Shown one piece after another: positions 28,924 to 39,648 of a stretch of 64,000 bases of DNA (positions within the stretch are counted from its first letter, which is position 1; each line of letters opens with the position of its first letter). The stretch is taken from the NCBI RefSeq assembly GCF_900112395.1, contig NZ_FOLN01000009.1:62001-126000 (forward strand), read 5' to 3'. Under the pieces are notes generated by a model. The model was not told where the DNA came from. It made no database searches and worked only from the letters and a program-made list of their open reading frames with translations. Source of the stretch: Algibacter lectus (GTDB lineage Bacteria > Bacteroidota > Bacteroidia > Flavobacteriales > Flavobacteriaceae). Both the position numbers and the translations under genes were made by a program.

Positions 28924-29280
28924 ATGGCATTGACAAAGAACGAAAGACGACTAAGAATAAAAAACAGAATTCGCAAGGTAGTTTCTGGAACAGAAGCTAG
29001 ACCTAGATTAGCTGTTTATAGAAGTAATAAAGAAATTTATGCTCAGGTAGTTGATGATGTAAACGGTAAAACGATAGCATCTTCTTCTTCTAGAGATAAA
29101 GACATAAGTGCTGCAAAAGGTAATAAATCTGAAATCGCTGAACTAGTTGGTAAGGCATTAGGAGAAAAAGCTTTAAAAGCGGGTGTTGAAACTATTGCTT
29201 TTGATAGAGGTGGATATTTATACCACGGAAGAATTAAATCATTAGCTGATGGCGCTAGAGCCGCAGGACTTAAATTTTAA
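28924..29280 (+). CDS. rplR: 50S ribosomal protein L18
   Basis: 118 residues. 5S rRNA-binding protein of the central protuberance. RRLRIKNRIRKVVSGTEARP and the C-terminal FDRGGYLYHGRIKSLADGAR match the family throughout. Stop is 6 nt before rpsE. Confidence 0.99.
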   Translation: MALTKNERRLRIKNRIRKVVSGTEARPRLAVYRSNKEIYAQVVDDVNGKTIASSSSRDKDISAAKGNKSEIAELVGKALGEKALKAGVETIAFDRGGYLYHGRIKSLADGARAAGLKF

Positions 29281-29286
29281 GAAATT

Positions 29287-29811
29287 ATGTTCAAAAAATA
29301 TAAAAGCGCAGAATTAGTAAAACCAGGTGGATTAGATCTTAAGGATCGTTTAGTTGGTGTGCAAAGGGTTACTAAAGTAACTAAAGGTGGTAGAGCATTT
29401 GGTTTTTCGGCAATCGTTGTGGTTGGTGATGAAGCTGGTGTTGTAGGACAAGGTTTAGGTAAATCTAAAGATGTAGCTAGTGCAATTGCAAAAGCTGTTG
29501 AAGATGCTAAGAAAAACCTAGTTAGAATCCCTATCATTAAAGGAACTTTACCTCACGAACAAAAAGGTAAATTTGGTGGAGCAAGAGTAAATATTATTCC
29601 TGCTGCTCCTGGTACAGGTGTAATTGCTGGTGGTGCTGTACGTACAGTATTAGAGGCCGTTGGTATTCACGATGTATTATCTAAATCTCAAGGATCTTCA
29701 AACCCTCATAACGTAGTAAAAGCAACTTTTGATGCTTTATTACAATTAAGAGATGCGAATGCCATTGCAAGAGACAGAGGTATTTCACTTCAACAAGTTT
29801 TTAACGCTTAA
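29287..29811 (+). CDS. rpsE: 30S ribosomal protein S5
   Basis: 174 residues. With S4 and S12 it controls decoding accuracy; also at the mRNA entry. Double-stranded RNA-binding-like N-domain with [20 protein letters not shown], then [21 protein letters not shown]-terminal SLQQVFNA. Confidence 0.99.
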   Translation: MFKKYKSAELVKPGGLDLKDRLVGVQRVTKVTKGGRAFGFSAIVVVGDEAGVVGQGLGKSKDVASAIAKAVEDAKKNLVRIPIIKGTLPHEQKGKFGGARVNIIPAAPGTGVIAGGAVRTVLEAVGIHDVLSKSQGSSNPHNVVKATFDALLQLRDANAIARDRGISLQQVFNA

Positions 29812-29822
29812 TAACGACAGAG

Positions 29823-30005
29823 ATGGCAAAAATTAAAGTAACAAAGGTTAAAAGCGCAATCAATCGTACGCTAAGACAAAAAAGAACTTTAGAAGCTCTT
29901 GGTCTTAAAAAGATTGGTCAGGTAAAAGAGCATGAAGCTACACCAAATATTCTTGGTATGGTTGCTAAAGTTTCACATTTAGTTTCTGTTGAAGAAACAA
30001 AATAA
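29823..30005 (+). CDS. rpmD: 50S ribosomal protein L30
   Basis: 60 residues, usual bacterial length. KIKVTKVKSAINRTLRQKRT and LKKIGQVKEHEATPNILGMV show the family. Non-essential in some bacteria. Located between rpsE and rplO as is standard. Confidence 0.97.
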   Translation: MAKIKVTKVKSAINRTLRQKRTLEALGLKKIGQVKEHEATPNILGMVAKVSHLVSVEETK

Positions 30006-30016
30006 TATAACTGAAA

Positions 30017-30469
30017 ATGGATTTAAGTAATTTAAAACCTGCAGAAGGTTCAGTAAAAAATCAAGGAAAAAGAATAGGTCGTGGACAAGGTTCTGGTAAA
30101 GGTGGGACTGCTACACGTGGTCACAAAGGTGCTAAATCTCGTTCTGGATATTCTAAGAAATTAGGTTTTGAAGGAGGTCAAATGCCTCTTCAAAGACGTG
30201 TTCCTAAATTTGGTTTTACAAATATTAACCGTATTGAGCACCAAGGTATCAATTTAGATACTTTGCAACAATTGGTTGATGACAAGAAAATTGAAGGTAC
30301 AGTTAATTTTGAAACATTATTCACAAACCGTTTAGTAGATAAGAACGATTTAGTTAAGATCTTAGGACGTGGAGAATTGAAAGCAAAATTAAAAGTAACT
30401 GCTCATAAGTTTACTGCTTCAGCAAAAGCTGCTATTGAAGCTGCTGGAGGAGAAGCTGTAACTTTATAA
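30017..30469 (+). CDS. rplO: 50S ribosomal protein L15
   Basis: 150 residues. Late assembly protein with a long extended N-terminal arm: GRGQGSGKGGTATRGHKGAK, then FEGGQMPLQRRVPKFGFTN. C-terminal globular part with HKFTASAKAAIEAAGGEAV. 14 nt before secY. Confidence 0.99.
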   Translation: MDLSNLKPAEGSVKNQGKRIGRGQGSGKGGTATRGHKGAKSRSGYSKKLGFEGGQMPLQRRVPKFGFTNINRIEHQGINLDTLQQLVDDKKIEGTVNFETLFTNRLVDKNDLVKILGRGELKAKLKVTAHKFTASAKAAIEAAGGEAVTL

Positions 30470-30483
30470 GACTTATTTTAAGT

Positions 30484-31830
30484 ATGAAATTTATAGAATC
30501 GTTAAAAAATGTTTGGAAAATAGAGGAACTAAGAAACAGAATTCTTATTACATTAAGTTTGTTATTAGTTTATCGTTTTGGAGCTCAAATAGTTTTACCT
30601 GGAATTGATGCTACGCTATTAGGTAGTTTAGCTGATAAAACAGATAGTGGAATATTAGGGATTCTTAATGCCTTTACTGGTGGTGCTTTTGCTAATGCTT
30701 CGGTATTTGCTTTAGGTATCATGCCTTACATTTCGGCTTCTATTGTTGTTCAGTTAATGGGGATTGCAATTCCTTATTTGCAAAAGCTTCAAAAGGAAGG
30801 CGCAAGTGGTCAAAAGAAAATCACTCAAATTACGCGTTGGTTAACAATAGCAATTTGTTTGTTACAAGCGCCTGGATATTTAGCTAGTTTACCAGCTTTA
30901 GGTATTCCTGAAAGCGCATTCTTACTAGGGCAAGGTCCATTATTTTATTTTTCATCTGTATCAATTTTAGTTACTGGTTGTATATTCGCTATGTGGCTAG
31001 GAGAGAAAATTACAGATAAAGGTATTGGTAATGGTATATCTCTTTTAATTATGGTTGGTATTATCGCAAGATTACCACAAGTGTTTTTACAAAATGCCGC
31101 TACTAGATTAGAAGGTAATAACGTAATGCTTATTCTTTTTGAATTAGTAATTTGGTTTGTAATTATCCTTGGTTCTATTATGTTGGTTATGGGAGTTAGA
31201 AAAATTGCCGTACAATATGCTAGAAGAACAGCAACAGGAGGTTATGAAAAAGCTGCAATGGCTGGATCAAGACAGTACATTCCGTTAAAGCTTAATGCAT
31301 CTGGTGTAATGCCAATTATATTTGCTCAAGCGATAATGTTTGTTCCTAGTTTAATTGGTGGTTCTTCATTCTTAAAAGAAACTGCAACCGGAATATGGAT
31401 GCAAACTAATTATTCTGATATATTCGGTTTTTGGTACAATGTTACATTTGCTTTATTAATTATTGTGTTTACATATTTTTATACTGCAATTACCGTTCCA
31501 ACAAACAAGATGGCAGACGATTTAAAACGTAGCGGTGGATTTATCCCGGGTATACGTCCAGGATCTGAAACATCTGAATACTTAGATAAAATAATGTCTC
31601 AAATTACCTTACCAGGTTCTATATTTTTAGCTCTATTAGCTGTATTTCCGGCGTTTATTGTTAAACTTATGGGAGTACAACAAGGTTGGGCTTTATTTTT
31701 CGGAGGAACATCATTATTAATTATGGTTGGTGTTGCAATTGATACTATGCAACAAATAAATTCTTATTTGTTAAATAGACATTATGATGGTTTGATGAAG
31801 ACAGGTAAAAATAGAAAAGCAGTAGCTTAA
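30484..31830 (+). CDS. secY: Protein translocase channel subunit SecY
   Basis: 448 residues with about ten membrane segments. Forms the inner-membrane protein-conducting pore with SecE and Sec[21 protein letters not shown] is TM1; [20 protein letters not shown] surrounds the lateral gate; the cytosolic loops holding [20 protein letters not shown] and [19 protein letters not shown] are family signatures for ribosome and SecA contact. Its location after rplO is the standard spc arrangement. Confidence 0.99.
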   Translation: MKFIESLKNVWKIEELRNRILITLSLLLVYRFGAQIVLPGIDATLLGSLADKTDSGILGILNAFTGGAFANASVFALGIMPYISASIVVQLMGIAIPYLQKLQKEGASGQKKITQITRWLTIAICLLQAPGYLASLPALGIPESAFLLGQGPLFYFSSVSILVTGCIFAMWLGEKITDKGIGNGISLLIMVGIIARLPQVFLQNAATRLEGNNVMLILFELVIWFVIILGSIMLVMGVRKIAVQYARRTATGGYEKAAMAGSRQYIPLKLNASGVMPIIFAQAIMFVPSLIGGSSFLKETATGIWMQTNYSDIFGFWYNVTFALLIIVFTYFYTAITVPTNKMADDLKRSGGFIPGIRPGSETSEYLDKIMSQITLPGSIFLALLAVFPAFIVKLMGVQQGWALFFGGTSLLIMVGVAIDTMQQINSYLLNRHYDGLMKTGKNRKAVA

Positions 31831-31838
31831 TATATACT

Positions 31839-32054
31839 ATGGCAAAACAAGCAGCAATAGAGCAAGACGGAACAATTATAGAAGCATTATCTAATGCGAT
31901 GTTCCGAGTGGAATTAGAAAACGGTCACATTGTGACAGCACACATCTCTGGTAAAATGCGTATGCATTACATTAAGTTATTACCAGGTGATAAAGTGAAA
32001 TTAGAAATGAGTCCTTATGATTTAACTAAGGCTCGAATAACTTATAGATACTAA
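31839..32054 (+). CDS. infA: Translation initiation factor IF-1
   Basis: 71 residues, OB fold. Occupies the A-site of the 30S during initiation. [20 protein letters not shown] and [20 protein letters not shown] are the conserved segments. Sits 8 nt after secY and 10 nt before rpmJ, a common spc-alpha junction. Confidence 0.99.
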   Translation: MAKQAAIEQDGTIIEALSNAMFRVELENGHIVTAHISGKMRMHYIKLLPGDKVKLEMSPYDLTKARITYRY

Positions 32055-32064
32055 TACGAATACG

Positions 32065-32181
32065 ATGAAAGTAAGAGCATCAGTTAAAAAGAGAAGTGCA
32101 GATTGCAAGATCGTGCGCAGAAAAGGCAGACTTTACGTGATAAACAAAAAGAATCCTAGATTTAAACAAAGACAAGGGTAA
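32065..32181 (+). CDS. rpmJ: 50S ribosomal protein L36, zinc-free form
   Basis: 38 codons, too short for many gene finders but certain: [20 protein letters not shown] at the start and the closing FKQRQG. Of the four zinc ligands of the C+ type (Cys11, Cys14, Cys27, His33 in E. coli), only Cys14 remains; the others are Ser, Asn and Phe, so this is a C-minus protein independent of zinc. Only 2 nt separate its stop from rpsM. Confidence 0.98.
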   Translation: MKVRASVKKRSADCKIVRRKGRLYVINKKNPRFKQRQG

Positions 32182-32183
32182 TT

Positions 32184-32558
32184 ATGGCAAGAATTGCAGG
32201 TGTAGACATACCGAAAAACAAAAGAGGAGTAATTTCCTTAACTTATATCTACGGAGTAGGTAGAAGTAGATCAAAAGAGATTTTAGCTGAAGCTAAAGTT
32301 GATGAAAGTATTAAAGTTCAAGATTGGAATGATGACCAAATAGCAGCCATTCGTGATGCTGTTGGAACATTTACAATTGAAGGTGAATTACGTTCTGAAA
32401 CTCAATTAAACATTAAGCGATTAATGGATATTGGATGTTACAGAGGTATTCGTCATAGATCTGGTCTTCCATTAAGAGGGCAACGTACTAAGAACAACTC
32501 TAGAACCAGAAAAGGTAGAAGAAAAACTGTTGCTAACAAGAAAAAGGCAACTAAATAA
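32184..32558 (+). CDS. rpsM: 30S ribosomal protein S13
   Basis: 124 residues. Head protein at the subunit interface (bridges B1a/b). [20 protein letters not shown] and [20 protein letters not shown] are hallmarks; Lys-rich tail. First gene of the alpha-type group. A 99-nt gap follows before rpsK. Confidence 0.99.
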   Translation: MARIAGVDIPKNKRGVISLTYIYGVGRSRSKEILAEAKVDESIKVQDWNDDQIAAIRDAVGTFTIEGELRSETQLNIKRLMDIGCYRGIRHRSGLPLRGQRTKNNSRTRKGRRKTVANKKKATK

Positions 32559-32657
32559 TAATTAGTCTTTGGTATTTAGACGTTGGAAGGAATCTGTTTG
32601 AAATTATAATAGTTTAGGATTCTAGCGACTATCACTAAAACTAAAAGCTAAAAGAAA

Positions 32658-33041
32658 ATGGCAAAAACAAGCACAAAAAAACGTAAAGTTATTGTTGATG
32701 CAGTTGGAGAAGCTCACGTTACAGCTTCTTTCAATAACATCATTATTTCACTTACCAACAAAAAAGGAGACGTAATTTCTTGGTCTTCTGCTGGTAAAAT
32801 GGGATTTAGAGGGTCGAAAAAAAACACACCTTATGCAGCTCAATTAGCTGCTGAAGATGCTGCAGGCGTAGCAACTGAAGCTGGCTTAAAGAAGGTAAAG
32901 GTTTATGTTAAAGGACCAGGGAATGGTAGAGAATCTGCTATTCGTTCTATTCATAATGCAGGTATTGAAGTAACAGAAATTATTGATGTTACACCATTAC
33001 CACATAATGGATGTCGTCCTCCAAAAAGAAGAAGAGTTTAA
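32658..33041 (+). CDS. rpsK: 30S ribosomal protein S11
   Basis: 127 residues. Platform protein near the E site and the mRNA exit. [20 protein letters not shown] and [15 protein letters not shown] are conserved. A terminator directly follows, so this is the last gene of the rplC transcript unless there is read-through. Confidence 0.99.
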   Translation: MAKTSTKKRKVIVDAVGEAHVTASFNNIIISLTNKKGDVISWSSAGKMGFRGSKKNTPYAAQLAAEDAAGVATEAGLKKVKVYVKGPGNGRESAIRSIHNAGIEVTEIIDVTPLPHNGCRPPKRRRV

Positions 33042-33079
33042 TCACGTTTTAAATAGCGTGCTTTAAATGAAGCAAGTAT

Positions 33080-33122
33080 AAAAAATTAATATCACCTCGT
33101 ATGTAGGTGGTATTAATTTTTT
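33080..33122 (+). terminator. Terminator between rpsK and rpsD
   Basis: 18-bp stem, arms 33080-33097 and 33105-33122, with one G-U pair and a 7-nt loop (CGTATGT); the right arm ends in a T-run of six. It splits the alpha-type gene group so that rpsD, rpoA and rplQ can be transcribed from their own promoter. Confidence 0.85.
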
Positions 33123-33125
33123 GTG

Positions 33126-33133
33126 TAAATTTG
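33126..33133 (+). promoter_or_regulatory. -7 promoter element of rpsD-rpoA-rplQ
   Basis: TAAATTTG starts 3 nt after the T-run of the terminator, matching TAnnTTTG. No clear TTG lies 19-21 nt upstream, where the terminator stem is. It leaves a leader of about 95 nt before rpsD, long enough for autogenous control by S4. Confidence 0.5.
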
Positions 33134-33233
33134 CAAACTGAAATTATTAACAAGTATCAATACGGGAGATCAACGATTATCGAAGGATAAGATTAAGACC
33201 TTAATTCATAATCACTCTTAAAAACAATTTATT

Positions 33234-33839
33234 ATGGCAAGATATACTGGTCCTAAAACTAAAATAGCTCGTAAATTTGGCGAGGCAATTTTTGGAGAAG
33301 ATAAATCTTTTGAAAAAAGAAATTATCCTCCAGGACAACACGGAAACGCTAGACGTCGTGGAAAAAAATCTGAATACGCAATCCAATTAATGGAAAAACA
33401 AAAAGCTAAATATACTTATGGTATTTTAGAGCGTCAATTTAGAGGTTTATTTAAGAAAGCAAGAGCTGCTCAAGGTATTACAGGTGAGGTTTTATTACAA
33501 CTTTGCGAGTCTAGATTAGACAATGTAGTATTTAGAATGGGAATTGCTCCAACAAGAAGTGCTGCTAGACAATTAGTATCTCACAGACATATTACGGTTA
33601 ATGGTGAATTGGTAAATATACCTTCTTATTCATTAAAAGCTGGAGATGTTGTTGCTGTTAGAGAAAAGTCTAAATCACTTGAAGCGATCGATAGGTCTCT
33701 TTCAAACTCAAGTCAAGTATTCGAATGGATTACTTGGAATACGGCTACTATGCAAGGTACTTATGTTTCTGTTCCTGCTAGAATCCAAATTCCAGAAAAC
33801 ATCAACGAGCAATTCATCGTCGAATTATACTCTAAATAA
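33234..33839 (+). CDS. rpsD: 30S ribosomal protein S4
   Basis: 201 residues. Primary 16S binder and accuracy factor; also a translational repressor in E. coli and Bacillus. [20 protein letters not shown] start without the N-terminal zinc Cys cluster, and S4 RNA-binding domain [20 protein letters not shown]. It has its own promoter and leader after a terminator. Followed by 94 nt before rpoA. Confidence 0.99.
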   Translation: MARYTGPKTKIARKFGEAIFGEDKSFEKRNYPPGQHGNARRRGKKSEYAIQLMEKQKAKYTYGILERQFRGLFKKARAAQGITGEVLLQLCESRLDNVVFRMGIAPTRSAARQLVSHRHITVNGELVNIPSYSLKAGDVVAVREKSKSLEAIDRSLSNSSQVFEWITWNTATMQGTYVSVPARIQIPENINEQFIVELYSK

Positions 33840-33933
33840 TAATTAATTATATTGGTATTTAGCCAAAGGATTTATTAGTCTTCTTCATACTTTTAAATCG
33901 CGCAACTAAATAACAATTAAAACGAAGAACAAT

Positions 33934-34926
33934 ATGGCAGTATTTAATTTTCAGAAACCTGATAAAGTAATCATGATTGATTCTACTGATTTCGAAGGTA
34001 AATTCGAATTCAGACCATTAGAACCAGGTTACGGTCTAACAGTAGGTAATGCACTTAGAAGAGTTTTATTATCTTCTTTAGAAGGTTTTGCTATCACGTC
34101 TGTTAGAATAGAAGGTGTAGATCATGAGTTTTCAGCAATTGCTGGAGTAGTGGAAGATGTAACAGAAATCATCTTAAACTTAAAACAAGCTCGTTTTAAA
34201 AGACAAATTGAAGATATTGATAACGAGTCTATCTCTATTTCAATTTCTGGTCAAGATAAAATTACAGCTGGTGATTTTCAGAAGTTTATTTCTGGTTTCC
34301 AAGTATTAAATACAGAATTAGTAATCTGTAACTTAGACCCAAAAGTTAATTTCAATATGGAAATTACAATTGAAAAAGGTAGAGGATATGTTCCTGCTGA
34401 AGAAAATAAGAAAGCTTCTGCACCAATTGGAACTATTTTTACTGATTCAATTTACACGCCAATAAAGAATGTTAAGTATAGTATTGAAAACTATCGTGTT
34501 GAGCAGAAAACTGATTATGAAAAATTAGTTTTTGAAATCATTACTGATGGATCAATTACTCCACAAGACGCTTTAACGGAGGGCGCTAAAACATTAATTC
34601 ACCACTTCATGTTATTCTCTGATGAGCGTATCACATTAGAAGCTGATGAAATTGCACAAACTGAAACTTATGATGAGGAATCTCTTCACATGCGTCAGTT
34701 ACTTAAAACTAAGTTAATCGATATGGATTTATCGGTTCGTGCTCTTAATTGTTTAAAAGCTGCTGAAGTAGATACTTTAGGTGACTTAGTATCTTTCAAT
34801 AAAAATGATTTAATGAAATTCAGAAACTTCGGTAAGAAGTCTTTAACTGAGCTAGAAGAGCTTGTAAATGTTAAAGGTTTAAACTTCGGAATGGACTTAA
34901 GTAAATATAAATTAGATAAAGATTAA
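33934..34926 (+). CDS. rpoA: RNA polymerase alpha subunit
   Basis: 330 residues. N-terminal domain drives dimerisation and holds beta/beta' ([35 protein letters not shown]). C-terminal domain contacts DNA and activators ([36 protein letters not shown]). Normal length and motif order. Placed between rpsD and rplQ as in most bacteria. Confidence 0.99.
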   Translation: MAVFNFQKPDKVIMIDSTDFEGKFEFRPLEPGYGLTVGNALRRVLLSSLEGFAITSVRIEGVDHEFSAIAGVVEDVTEIILNLKQARFKRQIEDIDNESISISISGQDKITAGDFQKFISGFQVLNTELVICNLDPKVNFNMEITIEKGRGYVPAEENKKASAPIGTIFTDSIYTPIKNVKYSIENYRVEQKTDYEKLVFEIITDGSITPQDALTEGAKTLIHHFMLFSDERITLEADEIAQTETYDEESLHMRQLLKTKLIDMDLSVRALNCLKAAEVDTLGDLVSFNKNDLMKFRNFGKKSLTELEELVNVKGLNFGMDLSKYKLDKD

Positions 34927-34984
34927 TTAATCATATTTTGCTCCTCGATGTCGAGTTTAGTAGCAAGATGATAACACAAATGTC

Positions 34985-35455
34985 ATGAGACACGGAAAAA
35001 AAATAAACCACTTAGGTAGAAAAACTGCCCACAGAAAATCAATGTTAGCTAATATGGCTTGTTCTCTAATAGAGCACAAACGTATTAATACAACGGTTGC
35101 AAAAGCAAAAGCTTTAAAACAATTTGTTGAGCCAATGATTACTAAGTCTAAAGAAGATACAACACATAACAGACGTATTGTGATGGCTCGTTTAAGACAG
35201 AAGGAAGCTGTAGCAGAATTATTCAGAGATGTTGCTGCTAAAATTGGTGACAGACCAGGTGGATATACAAGAATTATTAAACTTGGAAATCGTTTAGGTG
35301 ATAACGCTGATATGGCGATGATAGAGCTTGTTGATTATAACGAGATTTATAACGCTGATAAAGCTAAGAAGAAAACAACAAGAAGAAGTAGAAGAGGTGG
35401 TTCTAAACCAGCTGCTGCGCCTGTTGAAACTCAAGCATCAAACGAAGAAGAATAA
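34985..35455 (+). CDS. rplQ: 50S ribosomal protein L17
   Basis: 156 residues; longer than the E. coli 127 because of a C-terminal Lys/Arg then Ala/Glu-rich tail ([19 protein letters not shown] and beyond). Core [20 protein letters not shown] is invariant. Located at the tunnel exit side of the 50S. Last gene of the ribosomal block. Confidence 0.99.
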   Translation: MRHGKKINHLGRKTAHRKSMLANMACSLIEHKRINTTVAKAKALKQFVEPMITKSKEDTTHNRRIVMARLRQKEAVAELFRDVAAKIGDRPGGYTRIIKLGNRLGDNADMAMIELVDYNEIYNADKAKKKTTRRSRRGGSKPAAAPVETQASNEEE

Positions 35456-35479
35456 ATGTTAATAAGCATTTAATATATT

Positions 35480-35512
35480 AAGGATAAACTATTTTAGTTT
35501 ATCCTTTTTTTT
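35480..35512 (+). terminator. Terminator after rplQ
   Basis: 12-bp perfect stem AAGGATAAACTA/TAGTTTATCCTT (35480-35491 with 35495-35506), 3-nt loop, T-run to 35512. Ends the ribosomal-RNA-polymerase gene block 24 nt after the rplQ stop. Confidence 0.92.
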
Positions 35513-35515
35513 GCG

Positions 35516-35550
35516 CAAATTTGTAAAACTTTTGTTCCTTATGTAAGGAA
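35516..35550 (+). promoter_or_regulatory. carA promoter element and palindromic leader site
   Basis: CAAATTTG (35516-35523) is a one-base variant of the -7 element. It is followed by a perfect inverted repeat TTCCTTA-TG-TAAGGAA (35535-35550), 15 nt before the carA ATG. The palindrome would be at or just after the start of the transcript, fitting an operator or a short 5' hairpin. The regulator is unknown. Confidence 0.4.
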
Positions 35551-35565
35551 TTTTATCTCAACTAT

Positions 35566-36672
35566 ATGAAATATCAAAAAAGACAAAAAGCCATCATTCT
35601 ATTAGCCGATGGTACCATTTTTTACGGTAAGGCAGTTGCAAACAAGCAAGGCACTGCATTTGGAGAAGTATGTTTTAATACTGGAATGACCGGTTATCAA
35701 GAAATTTTTACAGATCCATCGTACTATGGTCAATTAATGGTTGCCACCAATGCACATATTGGTAATTATGGTACTAATAACAATGAAGTGGAGTCTGACT
35801 CTATTAAAATTGCTGGACTTATTGTTAAAAACTTTAGTTACGAGTATTCTAGAGATGACTCTGATGGCTCATTAGAGGAGTTTTTAGATAAGAATAATCT
35901 ACTAGCTATATCTGATGTAGATACACGTGCCTTAGTAAGTTATATTCGTGACAACGGAGCTATGAATGCGGTTATTTCTACCGATGTAGATAATGTTGAA
36001 GGTTTAAAAAAACAATTAGCAGAGCAGCCTAAAATGGAAGGTTTAGAGTTAGCTTCTAAAGTTTCTACTAAAGAACCTTATTTCTTTGGAGATGAAAACG
36101 CAACTTATAAAGTAGCAGCTTTAGACATTGGTATCAAAAAGAACATCCTTAGAAATATAGCAAAAAGAGATGCTTACATAAAAGTCTTTCCTTATAATGC
36201 TAAATTTGAAGAGTTGGAAGCTTTTAATCCCGATGGTTATTTCTTGTCTAATGGACCTGGAGATCCAGAACCTTTAGTAGAAGCTCAAGAAGTTGCTAAA
36301 GAAATTATAAAAAGAGACTTACCTTTATTTGGTATTTGTCTTGGACACCAAGTCATTGCTTTGGCAAACGGAGTATCTACATATAAAATGCATAATGGAC
36401 ATAGAGGGATTAACCATCCTGTAAAGAATATTAAAACAGGTAAAGGAGAAGTAACCTCTCAAAATCATGGTTTTGCTGTTAATAGAGAAGAGGCTGAAGC
36501 AAATGCCGATTTAGAAATTACACACGTACATTTAAATGATGATACAGTAGCTGGTTTGGCAATGAAAAATAAAAACTGTTTTTCTGTACAATACCATCCT
36601 GAAGCAAGTCCAGGACCACACGATTCAGATTATCTGTTCGATCAGTTTATCGAAAACATTAAGAATAAATAA
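35566..36672 (+). CDS. carA: Carbamoyl-phosphate synthase small subunit
   Basis: 368 residues. Glutaminase subunit that delivers ammonia to CarB for carbamoyl phosphate, feeding pyrimidine and arginine synthesis. N-terminal CPSase domain (GEVCFNTGMTGYQEIFTDPS) and C-terminal class I amidotransferase with Cys258 in LFGICLGHQ and His344/Glu346 in VQYHPEASPGPHD. carB is not adjacent in the window. It has its own terminator, so it is transcribed alone or from the site at 35516. Confidence 0.98.
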   Translation: MKYQKRQKAIILLADGTIFYGKAVANKQGTAFGEVCFNTGMTGYQEIFTDPSYYGQLMVATNAHIGNYGTNNNEVESDSIKIAGLIVKNFSYEYSRDDSDGSLEEFLDKNNLLAISDVDTRALVSYIRDNGAMNAVISTDVDNVEGLKKQLAEQPKMEGLELASKVSTKEPYFFGDENATYKVAALDIGIKKNILRNIAKRDAYIKVFPYNAKFEELEAFNPDGYFLSNGPGDPEPLVEAQEVAKEIIKRDLPLFGICLGHQVIALANGVSTYKMHNGHRGINHPVKNIKTGKGEVTSQNHGFAVNREEAEANADLEITHVHLNDDTVAGLAMKNKNCFSVQYHPEASPGPHDSDYLFDQFIENIKNK

Positions 36673-36679
36673 TTTTAAG

Positions 36680-36720
36680 AAACCTCAAATAGTCAACCGA
36701 TTATTTGGGGTTTTCTTTTA
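36680..36720 (+). terminator. Terminator after carA
   Basis: 12-bp stem AAACCTCAAATA/TATTTGGGGTTT (36680-36691 with 36702-36713, one G-U pair), 10-nt loop, then TTTTCTTTTA. Lies 8 nt after the carA stop. Confidence 0.8.
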
Positions 36721-36788
36721 CTAAAACGTTGTAGATATGTTTTTACAAATTTCTTCTAAAACATATAAAAAATAACAAGATTTAACCG

Positions 36789-36796
36789 TAAATTTG
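36789..36796 (+). promoter_or_regulatory. -7 promoter element of eno
   Basis: TAAATTTG matches TAnnTTTG exactly, 31 nt before the eno ATG. No convincing TTG is seen at -33. Placed between the carA terminator and eno, so it is the likely eno promoter. Confidence 0.5.
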
Positions 36797-36806
36797 AAAT
36801 AATTAA

Positions 36807-38120
<1,314 letters not shown>

Positions 38121-38142
38121 ACTTCATTTTAAGTTTATAAGT

Positions 38143-38176
38143 AAAAAGCGATTATTTTTTAATAATCGCTTTTTTA
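38143..38176 (+). terminator. Terminator after eno
   Basis: 14-bp perfect stem AAAAAGCGATTATT/AATAATCGCTTTTT (38143-38156 with 38161-38174) around TTTT, ending in a T-run. Clear intrinsic terminator. Confidence 0.92.
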
Positions 38177-38292
38177 TTTCCTATAGATGTTAATAATTCT
38201 TAAATCGACGAAATCGTTTGCGATATTCTCAAATAAATAAATAGATATTTTGTAAATTAGCGCAACTTAAATTAAAACTTTTTTAAAAAATT

Positions 38293-39579
38293 ATGTCAGA
38301 TAAAGCTATACTAGAAATAAACGGCAAAAAACACGAGTTCCCGTTAGTAACAGGAACAGAAAATGAAGTAGCCATGGATATTAAAACGCTTAGAAGCGTT
38401 ACTGGTGGTGTAACAACAATAGACCCAGGTTATAAAAATACAGGATCGTGTGAGAGTGCTATTACATTTTTAGATGGTGAAAAAGGTATCTTGAGATACA
38501 GAGGGTATTCTATTGAAGAGTTGGCTGAAAAAGCAGACTTCTTAGAGGTAGCATTTCTTTTAATCTTTGGAGAGCTTCCTAATAAGGCTCAACTTGATAA
38601 GTTTCACGATGATATCAAGAAAAACTCAATAGTTGACGAGGATGTTCATAAAATTTTGGATGCATTTCCTAAATCAGCACACCCAATGGGCGTGTTATCA
38701 TCTTTAACAAGTGCATTAACAGCTTTTAACCCAAGTTGTGTTAATGTAGATTCTGAAGAAGATATGTACCAATCTGTAGTACGTCTTTTAGGTAAATTCC
38801 CTGTTTTAGTAGCATGGACAATGCGTAAAAAGAGTGGATTACCACTTGATTACGGAGATAAAAATTTAGGTTATGTTGAGAACATCTTAAAAATGATGTT
38901 TAAAGAACCTAACGAGGAGTATACTCAAAGCAAAATATTAGTAAATGCCTTAGATAAATTATTAATCTTACATGCAGATCATGAGCAAAACTGTTCTACA
39001 TCCACAGTAAGAATTGTTGGTTCATCTCATGCCGGATTATTTGCTTCTATTTCTGCTGGTATTTCTGCACTTTGGGGACCACTTCATGGGGGAGCTAACC
39101 AAGCAGTTTTAGAAATGCTTGAAGGTATTAAAGCAGATGGTGGAGATACTAAAAAATATATGGCAAAAGCTAAAGACAAGGAAGATCCTTTCCGTTTAAT
39201 GGGCTTTGGTCACCGTGTTTATAAAAACTTCGATCCACGTGCAAAAATAATTAAAGTTGCTGCCGATGAAGTATTAGGAGACTTAGGAGTAGAAGATCCT
39301 ATTTTAGATATCGCTAAAGGTCTTGAAAAAGAGGCTTTAGAAGATCCGTATTTCGTTGATAGAAAATTATACCCGAACGTAGATTTCTATTCAGGAATTA
39401 TATACAGAGGTATGGGGATCCCAACAGATATGTTTACAGTAATGTTTGCATTAGGTCGTTTACCAGGATGGATAGCGCAATGGCGTGAAATGCGTTTAAA
39501 GAAAGAACCAATTGGTCGTCCAAGACAGTTATATGTAGGTGAAACTTTAAGAGGTTTTAAACCTTTAGAGGAAAGATAA
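38293..39579 (+). CDS. gltA: Citrate synthase
   Basis: 428 residues. Condenses oxaloacetate and acetyl-CoA, the entry step of the TCA cycle. Bacterial long-form enzyme: ILRYRGYSIEELAEKADFLE, the oxaloacetate/CoA-site histidines in SALWGPLHGGANQAV and GFGHRVYKNFDPRAK, and the catalytic Asp in GMGIPTDMFTVMFALGRLPG. The start at 38293 gives the expected N-terminal beta domain. Followed by a strong terminator. Confidence 0.98.
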   Translation: MSDKAILEINGKKHEFPLVTGTENEVAMDIKTLRSVTGGVTTIDPGYKNTGSCESAITFLDGEKGILRYRGYSIEELAEKADFLEVAFLLIFGELPNKAQLDKFHDDIKKNSIVDEDVHKILDAFPKSAHPMGVLSSLTSALTAFNPSCVNVDSEEDMYQSVVRLLGKFPVLVAWTMRKKSGLPLDYGDKNLGYVENILKMMFKEPNEEYTQSKILVNALDKLLILHADHEQNCSTSTVRIVGSSHAGLFASISAGISALWGPLHGGANQAVLEMLEGIKADGGDTKKYMAKAKDKEDPFRLMGFGHRVYKNFDPRAKIIKVAADEVLGDLGVEDPILDIAKGLEKEALEDPYFVDRKLYPNVDFYSGIIYRGMGIPTDMFTVMFALGRLPGWIAQWREMRLKKEPIGRPRQLYVGETLRGFKPLEER

Positions 39580-39602
39580 AATAGTGTTTTATAAAAATAA
39601 AG

Positions 39603-39637
39603 AAAGGTCTATAACTTAATTGTTATAGACCTTTTTT
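39603..39637 (+). terminator. Terminator after gltA
   Basis: 13-bp perfect stem AAAGGTCTATAAC/GTTATAGACCTTT (39603-39615 with 39622-39634), 6-nt loop, T-run. Only 11 nt remain before the next ATG, so the following gene must start its transcript almost at its start codon or rely on read-through. Confidence 0.9.
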
Positions 39638-39648
39638 ATATTTACAAC

